Below, in pieces: positions 57,602 to 64,000 of a stretch of DNA of 64,000 nucleotides. Source of the DNA: Spongilla lacustris. Lineage: Eukaryota > Porifera > Demospongiae > Spongillida > Spongillidae. The DNA is taken from the NCBI GenBank assembly GCA_949361645.1, contig OX442433.1, forward strand, positions 1,458,973 to 1,522,972, read 5' to 3'. The first letter of the stretch is position 1. Every line of letters starts with the position of its first letter. The notes under the pieces were generated by a model that was not told the DNA's origin, made no database searches, and was given only the letters and a program-made list of their open reading frames with translations. Position numbers and translations under genes: made by a program.

Positions 57602-60600
57602 ATGTGCATGTGTGTCAGTGTGTATGTGTGAATGAGGGATGGTTGTTGCTGGTTTTAACAGTTTGTTAAGAGGTTAGACTACACCAGTGAAGATATGTGT
57701 GAGGAGATACACACTCCCTTGTAGTGATGACTCCTCCCCCGAGCATGGAAAGACTCACACGCCATCCTCCAATTCTGAGGTGTGGACTGACCCCTGGGCA
57801 CGCCAGGGACCTCCTCCTGAGAAGAAACAGAAGAGGCATGATGTCACTAATCCCGGCAGTCACCATGGCGATGCACCATTGGAACTGGTGCCTAAGAAGA
57901 ACAGGGACCTTGAAGGGGCGGGGCCACCTGTGTTGAGACAACGGGTGGGGACAGATGAGGCGAAGAGGCTGAGTGGGGAGGAGGGAGGGGAGGAGGGAGG
58001 GGAGAAAGCGTGCGGCAAAGAGACGAAAGTTGCTAAGAAGTTGCCTTCTCCTGGGGAAGAGGAGGAAGGGGGAGGTGCCAAGAAGAGAGGGTTATTGGCT
58101 TCCTCTCCTGGTGTATCCGATGATGCATCTGATGCTGAAGGGAGGAAGGCACCAAAGAAGAAGGACAGAAAGGAGGGGTATGTTAGAGGGGTATGTTGTC
58201 AGTAATAAGGGCAGGAAGGAGGGGTGTAATAAGGGCAGGAAGGAGGGGTGTAATAAGGGCAGGAAGGAGGGGTGTAATAAGGGCAGGAAGGAGGGGTGTA
58301 ATAAGGGCAGGAAGGAGGGGTGTAATAAGGGCAGGAAGGAGGGGTGTAATAAGGGCAGGAAGGAGGGGTGTAATAAGGGCAGGAAGGAGGGGTGTAATAA
58401 GGGCAGGAAGGAGGGGTATAATAAGGGCAGGAAGGAGGGGTGTAATAAGGGCAGGAAGGAGGGGTGTAATAAGGGCAGGAAGGAGGGGTGTAATAAGGGC
58501 AGGAAGGAGGGGTGTAATAAGGGCAGGAAGGAGGGGTGTAATAAGGGCAGGAAGGAGGGGTGTAATAAGGGCAGGAAGGAGGGGTGTAATAAGGGCAGGA
58601 AGGAGGGGTGTAATAAGGGCAGGAAGGAGGGGTGTAATAAGGGCAGGAAGGAGGGGTGTAATAAGGGCAGGAAGGAGGGGTGTAATAAGGGCAGGAAGGA
58701 GGGGTGTAATAAGGGCAGGAAGGAGGGGTGTAATAAGGGCAGGAAGGAGGGGTGTAATAAGGGCAGGAAGGAGGGGTGTAATAAGGGCAGGAAGGAGGGG
58801 TGTAATAAGGGCAGGAAGGAGGGGTGTAATAAGGGCAGGAAGGAGGGGTGTAATAAGGGCAGGAAGGAGGGGTGTAATAAGGGCAGGAAGGAGGGGTGTA
58901 ATAAGGGCAGGAAGGAGGGGTGTAATAAGGGCAGGAAGGAGGGGTGTAATAAGGGCAGGAAGGAGGGGTGTAATAAGGGCAGGAAGGAGGGGTGTAATAA
59001 GGGCAGGAAGGAGGGGTGTAATAAGGGCAGGAAGGAGGGGTGTAATAAGGGCAGGAAGGAGGGGTGTAATAAGGGCAGGAAGGAGGGGTGTAATAAGGGC
59101 AGGAAGGAGGGGTGTAATAAGGGCAGGAAGGAGGGGTGTAATAAGGGCAGGAAGGAGGGGTGTAATAAGGGCAGGAAGGAGGGGTGTAATAAGGGCAGGA
59201 AGGAGGGGTGTAATAAGGGCAGGAAGGAGGGGTGTAATAAGGGCAGGAAGGAGGGGTGTAATAAGGGCAGGAAGGAGGGGTGTAATAAGGGCAGGAAGGA
59301 GGGGTGTAATAAGGGCAGGAAGGAGGGGTGTAATAAGGGCAGGAAGGAGGGGTGTAATAAGGGCAGGAAGGAGGGGTGTAATAAGGGCAGGAAGGAGGGG
59401 TATGTTAGAGACGTCAGTAATAAGAACAGAAAGGGAAAGGATTTTCTTTTAAAGGATCGTAGTTGACATGTACTCATTGAGTTGTGTACTCCTCCCCATT
59501 CCAGTCATTGGGTTGTGTGATGTACTCCTCCCCATTCCAGTCATTGGGTTGTGTGATGTACTCCTCCCCATTCCAGTCATTGGGTTGTTACTCCTCCCCA
59601 GTACAGTCATTGGGTTGTGTGTACTCCTCCCCAGTTTGCCATGTTGTCATCTGTTCCTTGTGTACCAGGAGAGCTTCCAACAGGGACAGTTTGGTGAAGA
59701 AATCAGTAGGGGATTCCCCCAAGGGTGGTGGTGGTGAGCGTGTGCCCAATACTTGGGAAGGTGACGGAAGCAAGAGGGGGAGGGGCAAACACCATCGCTC
59801 AGTCTCTCCTCCTCACTCAGTAAGTCCTCTGAAGAACAAAAATGTAGTAAGGAGGTGAGGGGTGGGGGGATTTGCTTGGATATACTACAGGTATACTGCA
59901 CAAGGTGAGGGACTAAGTACTAAAAATGGAGGCATGCAGGGATTGCTCCCTACCTCCATGAAGTCTGGAGCATTGCAGATACTTTGGATGCATAGATCTT
60001 TGATCCCATTACACATGTAATTTTGATGTGAATTTGATTTGATTAGCAATGCATGTACAAGTCATGGAGCAGTGTTCAAAGTCATATATAACATAATTCA
60101 TCAAGTGATGATATGTTATTACCAGTAAAGGACATGGGTATTTCCCTTTGAAAGCATAACAGGGTTGAGATTGATGACTGTTGCAGATAAAGTGTCTATA
60201 AATGATATTATAGCGGTACGCCCACTCATCTAAGTTGTGTTATGTAAGACAGTTATAGGTACCAATTATTTGAGTGCAAGCTTGCAGGACAACAACTAAT
60301 GTCAAGTGCAGCATAATGCAGTTCTTGTGTTAAACATTTGTGCAAACCTAACTCCCTCTGCTAATGTTACTTTCTCGGGCTGGGTACTTAGTGGAGATGC
60401 TCGGTGTTCACTGAAGTTGTTTAATATCACTTTGTAGCTAGGGTTGCCAGGGTTACTAGGGTTGCCAGGGTTACTAGGGTTACTAGGGTTGCTAGGGTCA
60501 CATGTAGCAGGAGTTATACATGTGGTTTGTGCACTATGGGGTGGGGTAGCAAGATTGGGGCATAGCTATGCTGTGCACTATATGGAATTATCAGTTTGTC

Positions 60601-61232
60601 TTTAACCCATTCAGAGAGCTCGCCATCACTTACCACCTCGAGGGGATTCTCACCTTCCAAGGGGGAGGGGGCGTCCACCCCCACCCCACTGTGGGGACTC
60701 AAGAAGCGCTGGCGCGGGCAATAAGCACCCCACTGGGGGGAGGAGGGGGCGTGCTCAGGCGGGCAGTGGGGCCTGGAGGACAGAGGTACCTGTGGCCACT
60801 CACAGGGGTAGCTCTGGCGATGAAGGACGAAGCCCTACCCCTGCTCCCTCCGATTCCATCTCTTCGGAGTCTGACTCCGCCCCAGAGGGGCGTGTGGGGG
60901 GAGCTGTACAGAACCTGAAGCAACTGGAGGGTCTTCACCACGCCAAGGTAGGAGGGGTATAGTAGGAGATGTGTGGTAGGAGGAGGTATGTGGAGCCACT
61001 TTTGAGTGGTCTGGCATCACCTTTGCTTGTGTTTGTGCTTGAGATTTACTTTTGGCCGGTGTGCAATTGTTTGCAGAAGGTGTGTGACTGGGAGGAGGGG
61101 CCTGCTGGCTTCAAGCCCAAGTCTGATGAGGACGGCATAAGTAAAAGCAGGCAGGCCAAGTTGAAGGAGGAACTCGAAGCCATCAACAGGGAGATAGAGA
61201 GGAAGAAGAGAACTCAAGCAGCCAGAGTGTAG
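37432..61232 (+). CDS. ZC3H18-like nuclear protein (multi-exon, partly resolved)
   Basis: Exons seen: 37468 (or 37432)-37795, 53496-53638, 53808-53948, 57445-57473, 57725-58178, 59669-59854, 60617-60947, 61077-61232. Phases agree except between the fifth and sixth, where one exon or an alternative site is missing. The product is acidic then basic and low in complexity. It has GELDYDE and [15 protein letters not shown] early, [17 protein letters not shown] in the middle, serine-rich runs, and a C-terminal helix [22 protein letters not shown]3H18 (an RNA-processing factor linking cap-binding complex and NEXT/exosome) has an ELDYDE motif, a W-x-DPW motif and a similar C-terminal end, hence the suggestion. 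Against it: no CCCH zinc finger was found, though it could lie in the 15.7-kb first intron. The start codon is uncertain (ATG at 37432, 37468 or 37471). Confidence 0.5.
37796..37975. repeat. About 48-bp tandem repeat next to the first donor of the ZC3H18-like gene
   Basis: GAGAGGCATGGGGAGGGGGA plus GGTGCAGGGAGGGGCGTGTA occurs three times, beginning about 50 bp after the splice donor. Confidence 0.85.
38093..38698. repeat. 20-bp GTAGGT-rich minisatellite in the first intron
   Basis: Units of the form GGAGGTAGGTAGGTGTTATT repeat about 28 times with length variants. Every unit contains GAG|GTAGGT, a donor-like string. A short inverted repeat (TAAAAATTATTACGT and its complement) follows at about 38705-38767. 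Confidence 0.9.
38775..39785. other. Intron sequence, probably transposon-derived
   Basis: A hairpin (ACCCTCCGTCAACACGAGGGT-like) is near 38810. At 39083-39122 a block is inverted relative to 39865-39900. No coding feature recognised. Confidence 0.4.
39790..41047 (-). pseudogene. piggyBac-type DDE transposase, interrupted
   Basis: Minus-strand fragments in family order: [18 protein letters not shown] with LTEQWSGSW (41047-40850), then [35 protein letters not shown] (40330-40200), [21 protein letters not shown], and [15 protein letters not shown] (about 39900). These match the DDE_Tnp_1_7 blocks (RKP...G, ADSWFGS, GLVKTA, DVHNHxRQGGLALE). Between the SGSW and VEDSW blocks lie a degenerate TAGAGAATTATAG microsatellite (parts at 40321-40430 and 40780-40850) and about 350 bp of unrelated DNA. 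Several frame breaks. The first fragment is inside the tandem unit and so occurs three times; the rest occurs once. Confidence 0.7.
41035..41768 (-). pseudogene. RecQ / telomere-linked-type helicase, N-terminal RecA half only (copy 1)
   Basis: An open frame of 242 codons without an ATG; it begins just after an acceptor-like CTAAG/AG. Blocks: [17 protein letters not shown] (Q-motif region), [14 protein letters not shown] (motif I, with GRS where GKS is usual), [13 protein letters not shown] (Ia), ITHEAA, and FIDEAHLF (motif II, DEAH). These match helicases that in fungi are joined to a tyrosine-recombinase-like domain. The frame stops about 40 residues after the RQLPLEYFE block; no SAT motif and no second RecA domain follow. 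A piggyBac fragment begins in another frame exactly there. Loss of the P-loop lysine and of the C-terminal half argue that it is inactive. Confidence 0.75.
41888..43123 (+). pseudogene. Tyrosine-recombinase-like protein (copy 1), frame broken
   Basis: Reading through three frames: [19 protein letters not shown] (42079-42140), then [17 protein letters not shown] and [12 protein letters not shown] (42226-42550), then [18 protein letters not shown] (about 42550-42700), then [31 protein letters not shown] and [14 protein letters not shown] (42701-43123). PARASEL carries the box I arginine, DFRH the box II arginine, GHS the third position and TWY the candidate nucleophilic tyrosine. The order and spacing resemble the recombinase-like half of fungal helicase fusion proteins. 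At least two frame changes are shared by all copies; short introns could explain some of them (GTAAGC at 42113 and CTGCAG in copies 2 and 3). The 5' limit is uncertain. Confidence 0.6.
42924..43669 (-). other. Unidentified minus-strand coding-like region (copy 1)
   Basis: A 104-codon frame starts with ATG at 43669 ([20 protein letters not shown]) and, after one frame change near 43395, continues [18 protein letters not shown] and then [15 protein letters not shown] to about 43150. It could be the first part of the minus-strand helicase gene or a separate gene. I do not recognise it. The lower end overlaps the recombinase frame and is probably its shadow. Confidence 0.35.
44277..45011 (-). pseudogene. 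Helicase fragment, copy 2, frameshifted
   Basis: Same protein as copy 1 but split near 44725-44733 by a one-base longer A-run, giving separate frames for motif I (PTGCGRS) and for motifs Ia-II (FIDEAHLF). Confidence 0.75.
45131..46366 (+). pseudogene. Tyrosine-recombinase-like protein, copy 2
   Basis: Matches copy 1 block for block, including [17 protein letters not shown] and [11 protein letters not shown]. Here the acceptor-like CTGCAG upstream of the central block is intact. Confidence 0.6.
46167..46912 (-). other. Unidentified minus-strand coding-like region (copy 2)
   Basis: Identical in layout to the region at 42924-43669, with the same ATG and the same frame change. Function unknown. 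Confidence 0.35.
47520..48254 (-). pseudogene. Helicase fragment, copy 3, frameshifted twice
   Basis: The A-run near 47960 is about 15 bases instead of 8, and one T is missing near 47826, so the motif I, Ia and II blocks lie in three frames. Confidence 0.75.
48423..49649 (+). pseudogene. Tyrosine-recombinase-like protein, copy 3
   Basis: Same blocks as the other copies. A 31-bp duplication lies at the upstream end, and three residues (Asn-Gly-Asn) replace one near [19 protein letters not shown] has Cys where copies 1 and 2 have the Gly of GHS. Confidence 0.6.
49450..50195 (-). other. Unidentified minus-strand coding-like region (copy 3)
   Basis: Third copy of the MQSTN... frame with a few substitutions. 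Function unknown. Confidence 0.35.
50592..50863. repeat. Small foldback element, about 270 bp
   Basis: GAGGTCCCTTAGCTATTGG at the left is mirrored by CCAATAGCTAAGGGACCTC at the right. The inner sequence (CAATTGAACAAAC and relatives) is shared with the larger foldback at 32865-33682. Confidence 0.88.
50870..52915. other. Intron sequence, no gene recognised
   Basis: AT-rich. A 17-bp motif GGCTCAAAACACCAGTT is repeated three to four times at 52530-52590. A 117-codon minus frame at 51640-51287 has no family features. I looked for a CCCH zinc-finger exon here and did not see one. Confidence 0.5.
52921..53172. repeat. Hexanucleotide array GGTGTA/GGTGCA/GGTTTA
   Basis: About 42 units of GGTKYA type. 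It resembles telomere-like repeats only superficially (the period is six, but no TTAGGG units). It lies 320 bp upstream of exon 2 of the ZC3H18-like gene. Confidence 0.93.
53360..53462. repeat. CTC/CTCCT pyrimidine tract
   Basis: An imperfect TCC-repeat tract upstream of the exon 2 acceptor; could act as a long polypyrimidine tract. Confidence 0.85.
53726..53804. repeat. (AC)n tract abutting the exon 3 acceptor, ZC3H18-like gene
   Basis: About 39 AC units run directly into ACAAG|GGCACC. As in RBM39-like intron 9, AC repeats occupy the place of the polypyrimidine tract. Confidence 0.93.
53955..55127. repeat. (AC)n/(ACAT)n compound microsatellite split by a transposon
   Basis: ACATACATGCACAC-type repeats cover 53955-54307 and resume at 54890-55127. 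The interruption is the element at 54308-54889. All long frames (His-Thr or Cys-Val rich) are artefacts. Confidence 0.95.
54308..54889. mobile_element. Non-autonomous DNA transposon (hAT-like ends) inside the microsatellite
   Basis: Perfect 16-bp terminal inverted repeats: CAGAGCGGAATATAAC at the left and its reverse complement at the right. The element is 582 bp. The CAG-AG start suggests hAT. The target duplication cannot be read because the flanks are themselves ACAT repeats. The right subterminal region has repeated GATCGGCCG/GACCGACCG motifs. No coding domain. Confidence 0.85.
55448..55682. repeat. 44-bp minisatellite, about five copies
   Basis: GGAGGGTGGTTGGTGGGATG plus GTAGGACCTAGCACACTATA is repeated with near identity inside an intron of the ZC3H18-like gene. 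Confidence 0.93.
56155..57055. repeat. 901-bp near-perfect palindrome with internal 22-bp repeats
   Basis: TACGGTGGCCCGGTAGGTCG at the left is mirrored by the right end CGACCTACCGGGCCACCGTA. The turn is near 56605 (AAGGTCGGGTAT / ATACCCGACCTT). Each arm contains about nine direct repeats of GCACCGCGCACTAGTTGAGGTT type. Few mismatches separate the arms. Poly-C runs flank both sides. No coding capacity recognised. Confidence 0.93.
57509..57600. repeat. (GT)n microsatellite after exon 4 of the ZC3H18-like gene
   Basis: About 46 GT units starting some 36 bp past the GTCTGT donor of the 29-bp exon at 57445-57473. Confidence 0.95.
58179..59415 (+). repeat. 24-bp minisatellite (about 50 copies) grown from a splice donor
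   Basis: The exon ends AAGGAGGG|GTATGTTAGAGG. After a short lead the intron repeats GGGCAGGAAGGAGGGGTGTA+ATAA about 50 times, almost without change, and closes with AAGGAGGG|GTATGTTAGAG. Each unit thus holds a weakened version of the donor, and the original donor string flanks the array on both sides. The 24-bp period leaves two plus-strand frames open (up to 497 codons), but neither continues the reading frame of the host exon. Confidence 0.9.
59478..59640 (+). repeat. About 36-bp minisatellite with acceptor-like ends
   Basis: CTCCTCCCCATTCCAG followed by TCATTGGGTTGTGTGATGTA is repeated four to five times. Each unit has a pyrimidine tract followed by CAG, acceptor-like, 30-190 bp before the acceptor of the exon at 59669. 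Confidence 0.85.
59860..60610. other. Intron between two ZC3H18-like exons
   Basis: No gene. A short repeat of GGGTTGCCAGGGTTACTA type lies at 60437-60500. Confidence 0.6.
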
Positions 61233-61539
61233 CCTGTGTGCATGGCGTGTTCATTTTGGAACCCTGTATGTGCTTACAATTTGTTGGCTCATCTCCATTC
61301 ATTACATTGATATAGTTCTCCCTCCTCTGCTCATTACTCTGCACTGATGGCCTTACCTACTATCATAATTTTAATGCCCCTCCCCCATAATTATGCTGGC
61401 TCCCTTTATGCTGCTGTCTCACACACCCCAAGCAATCTGTTGATTGTGGTGTATACGGCAACGTACAACATTGCACAAACATGTACACTTCTGAGAGATG
61501 GAGAGGGTAGGGGGAGGATGGAGGGGAGAGGGGGTGTGG

Positions 61540-63783
61540 TCACCAGTGTGTCATGTGAGCACTGTTGTTGCCCCACATGCCATCCCAGCTGTGGTAGTAG
61601 TGGAAAAGACCGGGGTGACGCAGTCTGAATACTTCGTAACCATTAGCAACAACTCTGTCAGGGAAGAACATCACAGTATTTAGGGGTGGGTGACAGTGAC
61701 AGAGCAATGGATCCTGACCTGTCTATCACATCCCAATCTTCCCCTCCCCATTTGTCCTTGAACCGACGCACGTTGAAGCCACTAACTGTGACCCAGTCTG
61801 ACTTGAACATAGCAAGCAAGCCATAGGTCAAGACTTCCCAGAAGCCTAGAGGGAGGGAGGGAAAGTTAAATATATACCTGCTGTGACTGCTATGGCATAC
61901 CATTGACGTTGATTTCAGTGTAGCCTGGCCCCAGTCTGAAGAACATGGGAGCATACCCCATCTTCCCTTGGACAACATGCTACAGAGGGAAGAGGAAGAC
62001 ATCGCAATTATACACCTGAACCATCTAAGCAGCAACTGTATGTGCTAGAGGTGCTAAATGCACAGAAAATAAGCATCTTAAATGAGGTTCTTAATATGGT
62101 CAGGGGACTTTTGCAGCTTACCCTTCTGGTATACTCCACAAACCCCACAGGCAGTGTGAGGTGCATATCAATGGTCATCACTATGCTGTTGGGGTCCTGA
62201 CATGGAGGGAGAGGAGAGTGGTGATGGTGGGTGTGGTCTATAAGGGGTACTTACTGTTACATAGTCAATTCCAGCCTGCAAACCGGCAGTTCTGGAGAAT
62301 GACCCAGTCATCTTAATGAACTTCCATCTGGTGACCATAACAAGTGACCCACAGTCACTCTACTGCTGGTACCCTACCTCTTAAGGGCACTATTCTTCAA
62401 CACATACTCCACATCAATATCTTTACTTTCAAAATCCACCACCACCAACTCAAAGTGGTCATCATGAGTCTGTGCATACAGCTGCAGAGTGAGAGTGGGG
62501 GGGGGAGGGGGAGGAAGAAGAGAGATATTGTGGTGTCATGCATACCAATACCTAGAGCCCAACCACTCACATCTTCCATGTTCTCAACTAGATGCTTGAA
62601 CCACTGTCCTAGGTTCTTCACTGCATAGGGGGAGGACAGCTGTCACATGACCAGATGCTATAGCTCACATGCAGGCTCACATGATGTCACAAGATACACA
62701 AATACACGAGGGGCCCATTGGAAGTTTGTGGTATGACAAAGCTCATTAGCACCAGCTGGGAGGTACACATACTCTGAGGTGTGTACCAAAGTACCTGCAA
62801 GGATGAGTAGGAACAAGAAAGGGGAGGAGGAGGGGGCACATTGATAACTGCAAAAGGAGTCTGAGGTTTTTTTAAATTTTTAATAAGAGAAGAATCCAAA
62901 AGGTAGACATCAATAGCCACAAGGAGGGGAAGGGGAGGAGGGGTACACATTTTACACACAGATGTGCTGTGCTGTGTTATACACAACATGAGAAACTGAA
63001 GTATTGTGCTAACCATTTCCTGCCGGCTTCAGTTCCTTTGGGGGGGATGGAGGACAAGAACATGACAAAGGTGCTTTAAAAGGGGCACATTTCGCACCAA
63101 TTCAAGATGAAATCTTGATCCAGAATGTCCATTAACAGTTTCTTCCAACTGATAAATCTTCACATCATCATTCCTGTTGGAATAAAAATATTTTTTAAAA
63201 ATAGATTGATGAAGGGGCTTGTCCCAAAATAATGACATATATACCGCATATCCTATCCAGGCGTTACATAGATCTGGTCCATTAGTTTCAGTCCCAAAAT
63301 CACAAAAAATGTCGACAGATTAACATATTATTTGGCACACTACACAACTGATGAGGCAGGTAATAACTGTGGTGCCAAACAAAAGTGTGTGCTTACCGAT
63401 ATGATGAGCTCTGGAGTGCCTTCTTGTACAGACCAAGCACCCTCTCAACCACCTGCATCAAAAGGGTGCTCTAAATAAAGGCAGTGCATTTTTACCCTTC
63501 CATTCAACCTTGGGGTTAGTCTGGTTGTTCCCGACGTCAGGAGAGTCCCTCCGATAGAACCAGGTCTGGTCAGCAGGATACACACTGGACTCAAAGACCT
63601 AAAGAAAACCAGGTGATATGGGAGTGGTACATGCACACAGGATTCCTGCCCAGAGGAAGAGAGGAAAGAGCCAAAAAGAGGGGGGAGGACAAACCTCATA
63701 GACACCTCGAAACCTCTTCACCCTGTGCTTAGACACATACTCGGCAGAGAACTCGCATGGTGGTAGTATGCCCAAGTGGGTTA
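61540..63783 (-). CDS. B4GALNT3/4-like glycosyltransferase, 3' part (5' end outside window)
   Basis: Exons (high to low): 63783-63695, 63598-63509, 63452-63397, 63173-63014, 62794-62681, 62620-62571, 62481-62378, 62327-62255, 62196-62122, 61979-61901, 61845-61719, 61654-61540. The C-terminal half is a CHGN/GT7-type catalytic domain: HFELVVVDFESKDIDVE, FSRTAGLQAGIDYV, IVMTIDMHLTLP (the DMH metal-site region, DxD-like), GYAPMFFRLGPGY and FKDKWGGEDWDVIDR, then VVANGYEVFRLRHPGLFHYYHS. Family members add beta-1,4-GalNAc to glycans in the Golgi; B4GALNT3/4 make LacdiNAc. The transmembrane anchor must lie upstream, beyond 64000. One exon (63014-63173) is a base short of its frame in a C-run. The gene is convergent with the ZC3H18-like gene, about 300 bp from its stop. 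Confidence 0.75.
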
Positions 63784-64000
63784 CTAAAGAAGAGAAAAAG
63801 CGTGGATTATGAATCGGGACCTGTTTCTTCCTCCTCCCCCTCCCCCCTTTCCCTTCCCATCAACCCCAACACCCCTTTGTCCTAAGATATGCACCCAAAC
63901 TGGAGTACATATACAGGGTGTTCCTCAATCAAAGATAAATTAACCACAAGCAGTTAATTAACTGGTAATTGTTGTTCAAAGTTCTAACAGCAAAAGAAGA
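63784..64000. other. Intron of the glycosyltransferase gene, window edge
   Basis: No exon recognised; contains a pyrimidine-rich run at 63825-63860. Confidence 0.5.

Noticed and set aside
57973..59477. 497- and 461-codon frames in the 24-bp minisatellite
   Set aside because: A period divisible by three keeps frames open; none continues the phase of the host exons.

Overview
The window is nuclear DNA of an animal, most likely a marine invertebrate; a sponge would fit, but I cannot prove the taxon. The genes are intron-rich, with canonical GT/AG junctions and one GC-AG intron. The gene set (mitochondrial cysteine desulfurase, RBM39-type splicing factor, B4GALNT3/4-type glycosyltransferase) is metazoan in character. 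There is no operon structure and I saw no tRNA or rRNA gene. Introns and intergenic DNA are crowded with microsatellites, minisatellites, foldback elements and DNA-transposon debris.

Layout. 1-18 kb is accessory DNA: a wrecked ISL2EU-like element (YqaJ nuclease plus DDE transposase), a Ty3/gypsy pol fragment, two inverted copies of a 0.57-kb MITE with TTA target duplications, a hAT-like element with a perfect 8-bp target duplication, a large (GGGA)n array and several foldbacks. A small Rab-like GTPase gene on the minus strand spans it (first exon at 17.7 kb, second at 5.0-5.5 kb). The neighbourhood of its first exon is duplicated at 0.1-1.1 kb. 18.7-27.5 kb holds a complete 15-exon NFS1 on the minus strand. 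It is head to head, 178 bp apart, with a complete 13-exon RBM39-like gene (27.7-36.3 kb, plus). 37.4-61.2 kb is a plus-strand gene for an acidic/basic low-complexity nuclear protein resembling ZC3H18. Its 15.7-kb first intron hosts a broken piggyBac transposase and three tandem ~3.25-kb copies of a unit carrying a RecQ/telomere-linked-type helicase fragment and a tyrosine-recombinase-like protein on opposite strands. 61.5-63.8 kb is the 3' part of a B4GALNT3/4-like gene on the minus strand, convergent with the ZC3H18-like gene and with one apparent single-base frameshift.

Exon coordinates were read by eye from splice signals, reading phase and remembered family conservation; no alignment was run. 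The host genes look functionally ordinary (Fe-S cluster assembly, splicing, RNA metabolism, glycosylation). The unusual material is in the introns. There is a tandemly amplified helicase plus tyrosine-recombinase unit whose only counterpart I know is in fungi. There are also minisatellites whose repeat unit contains a copy of the adjoining 5' splice site, in three different genes.
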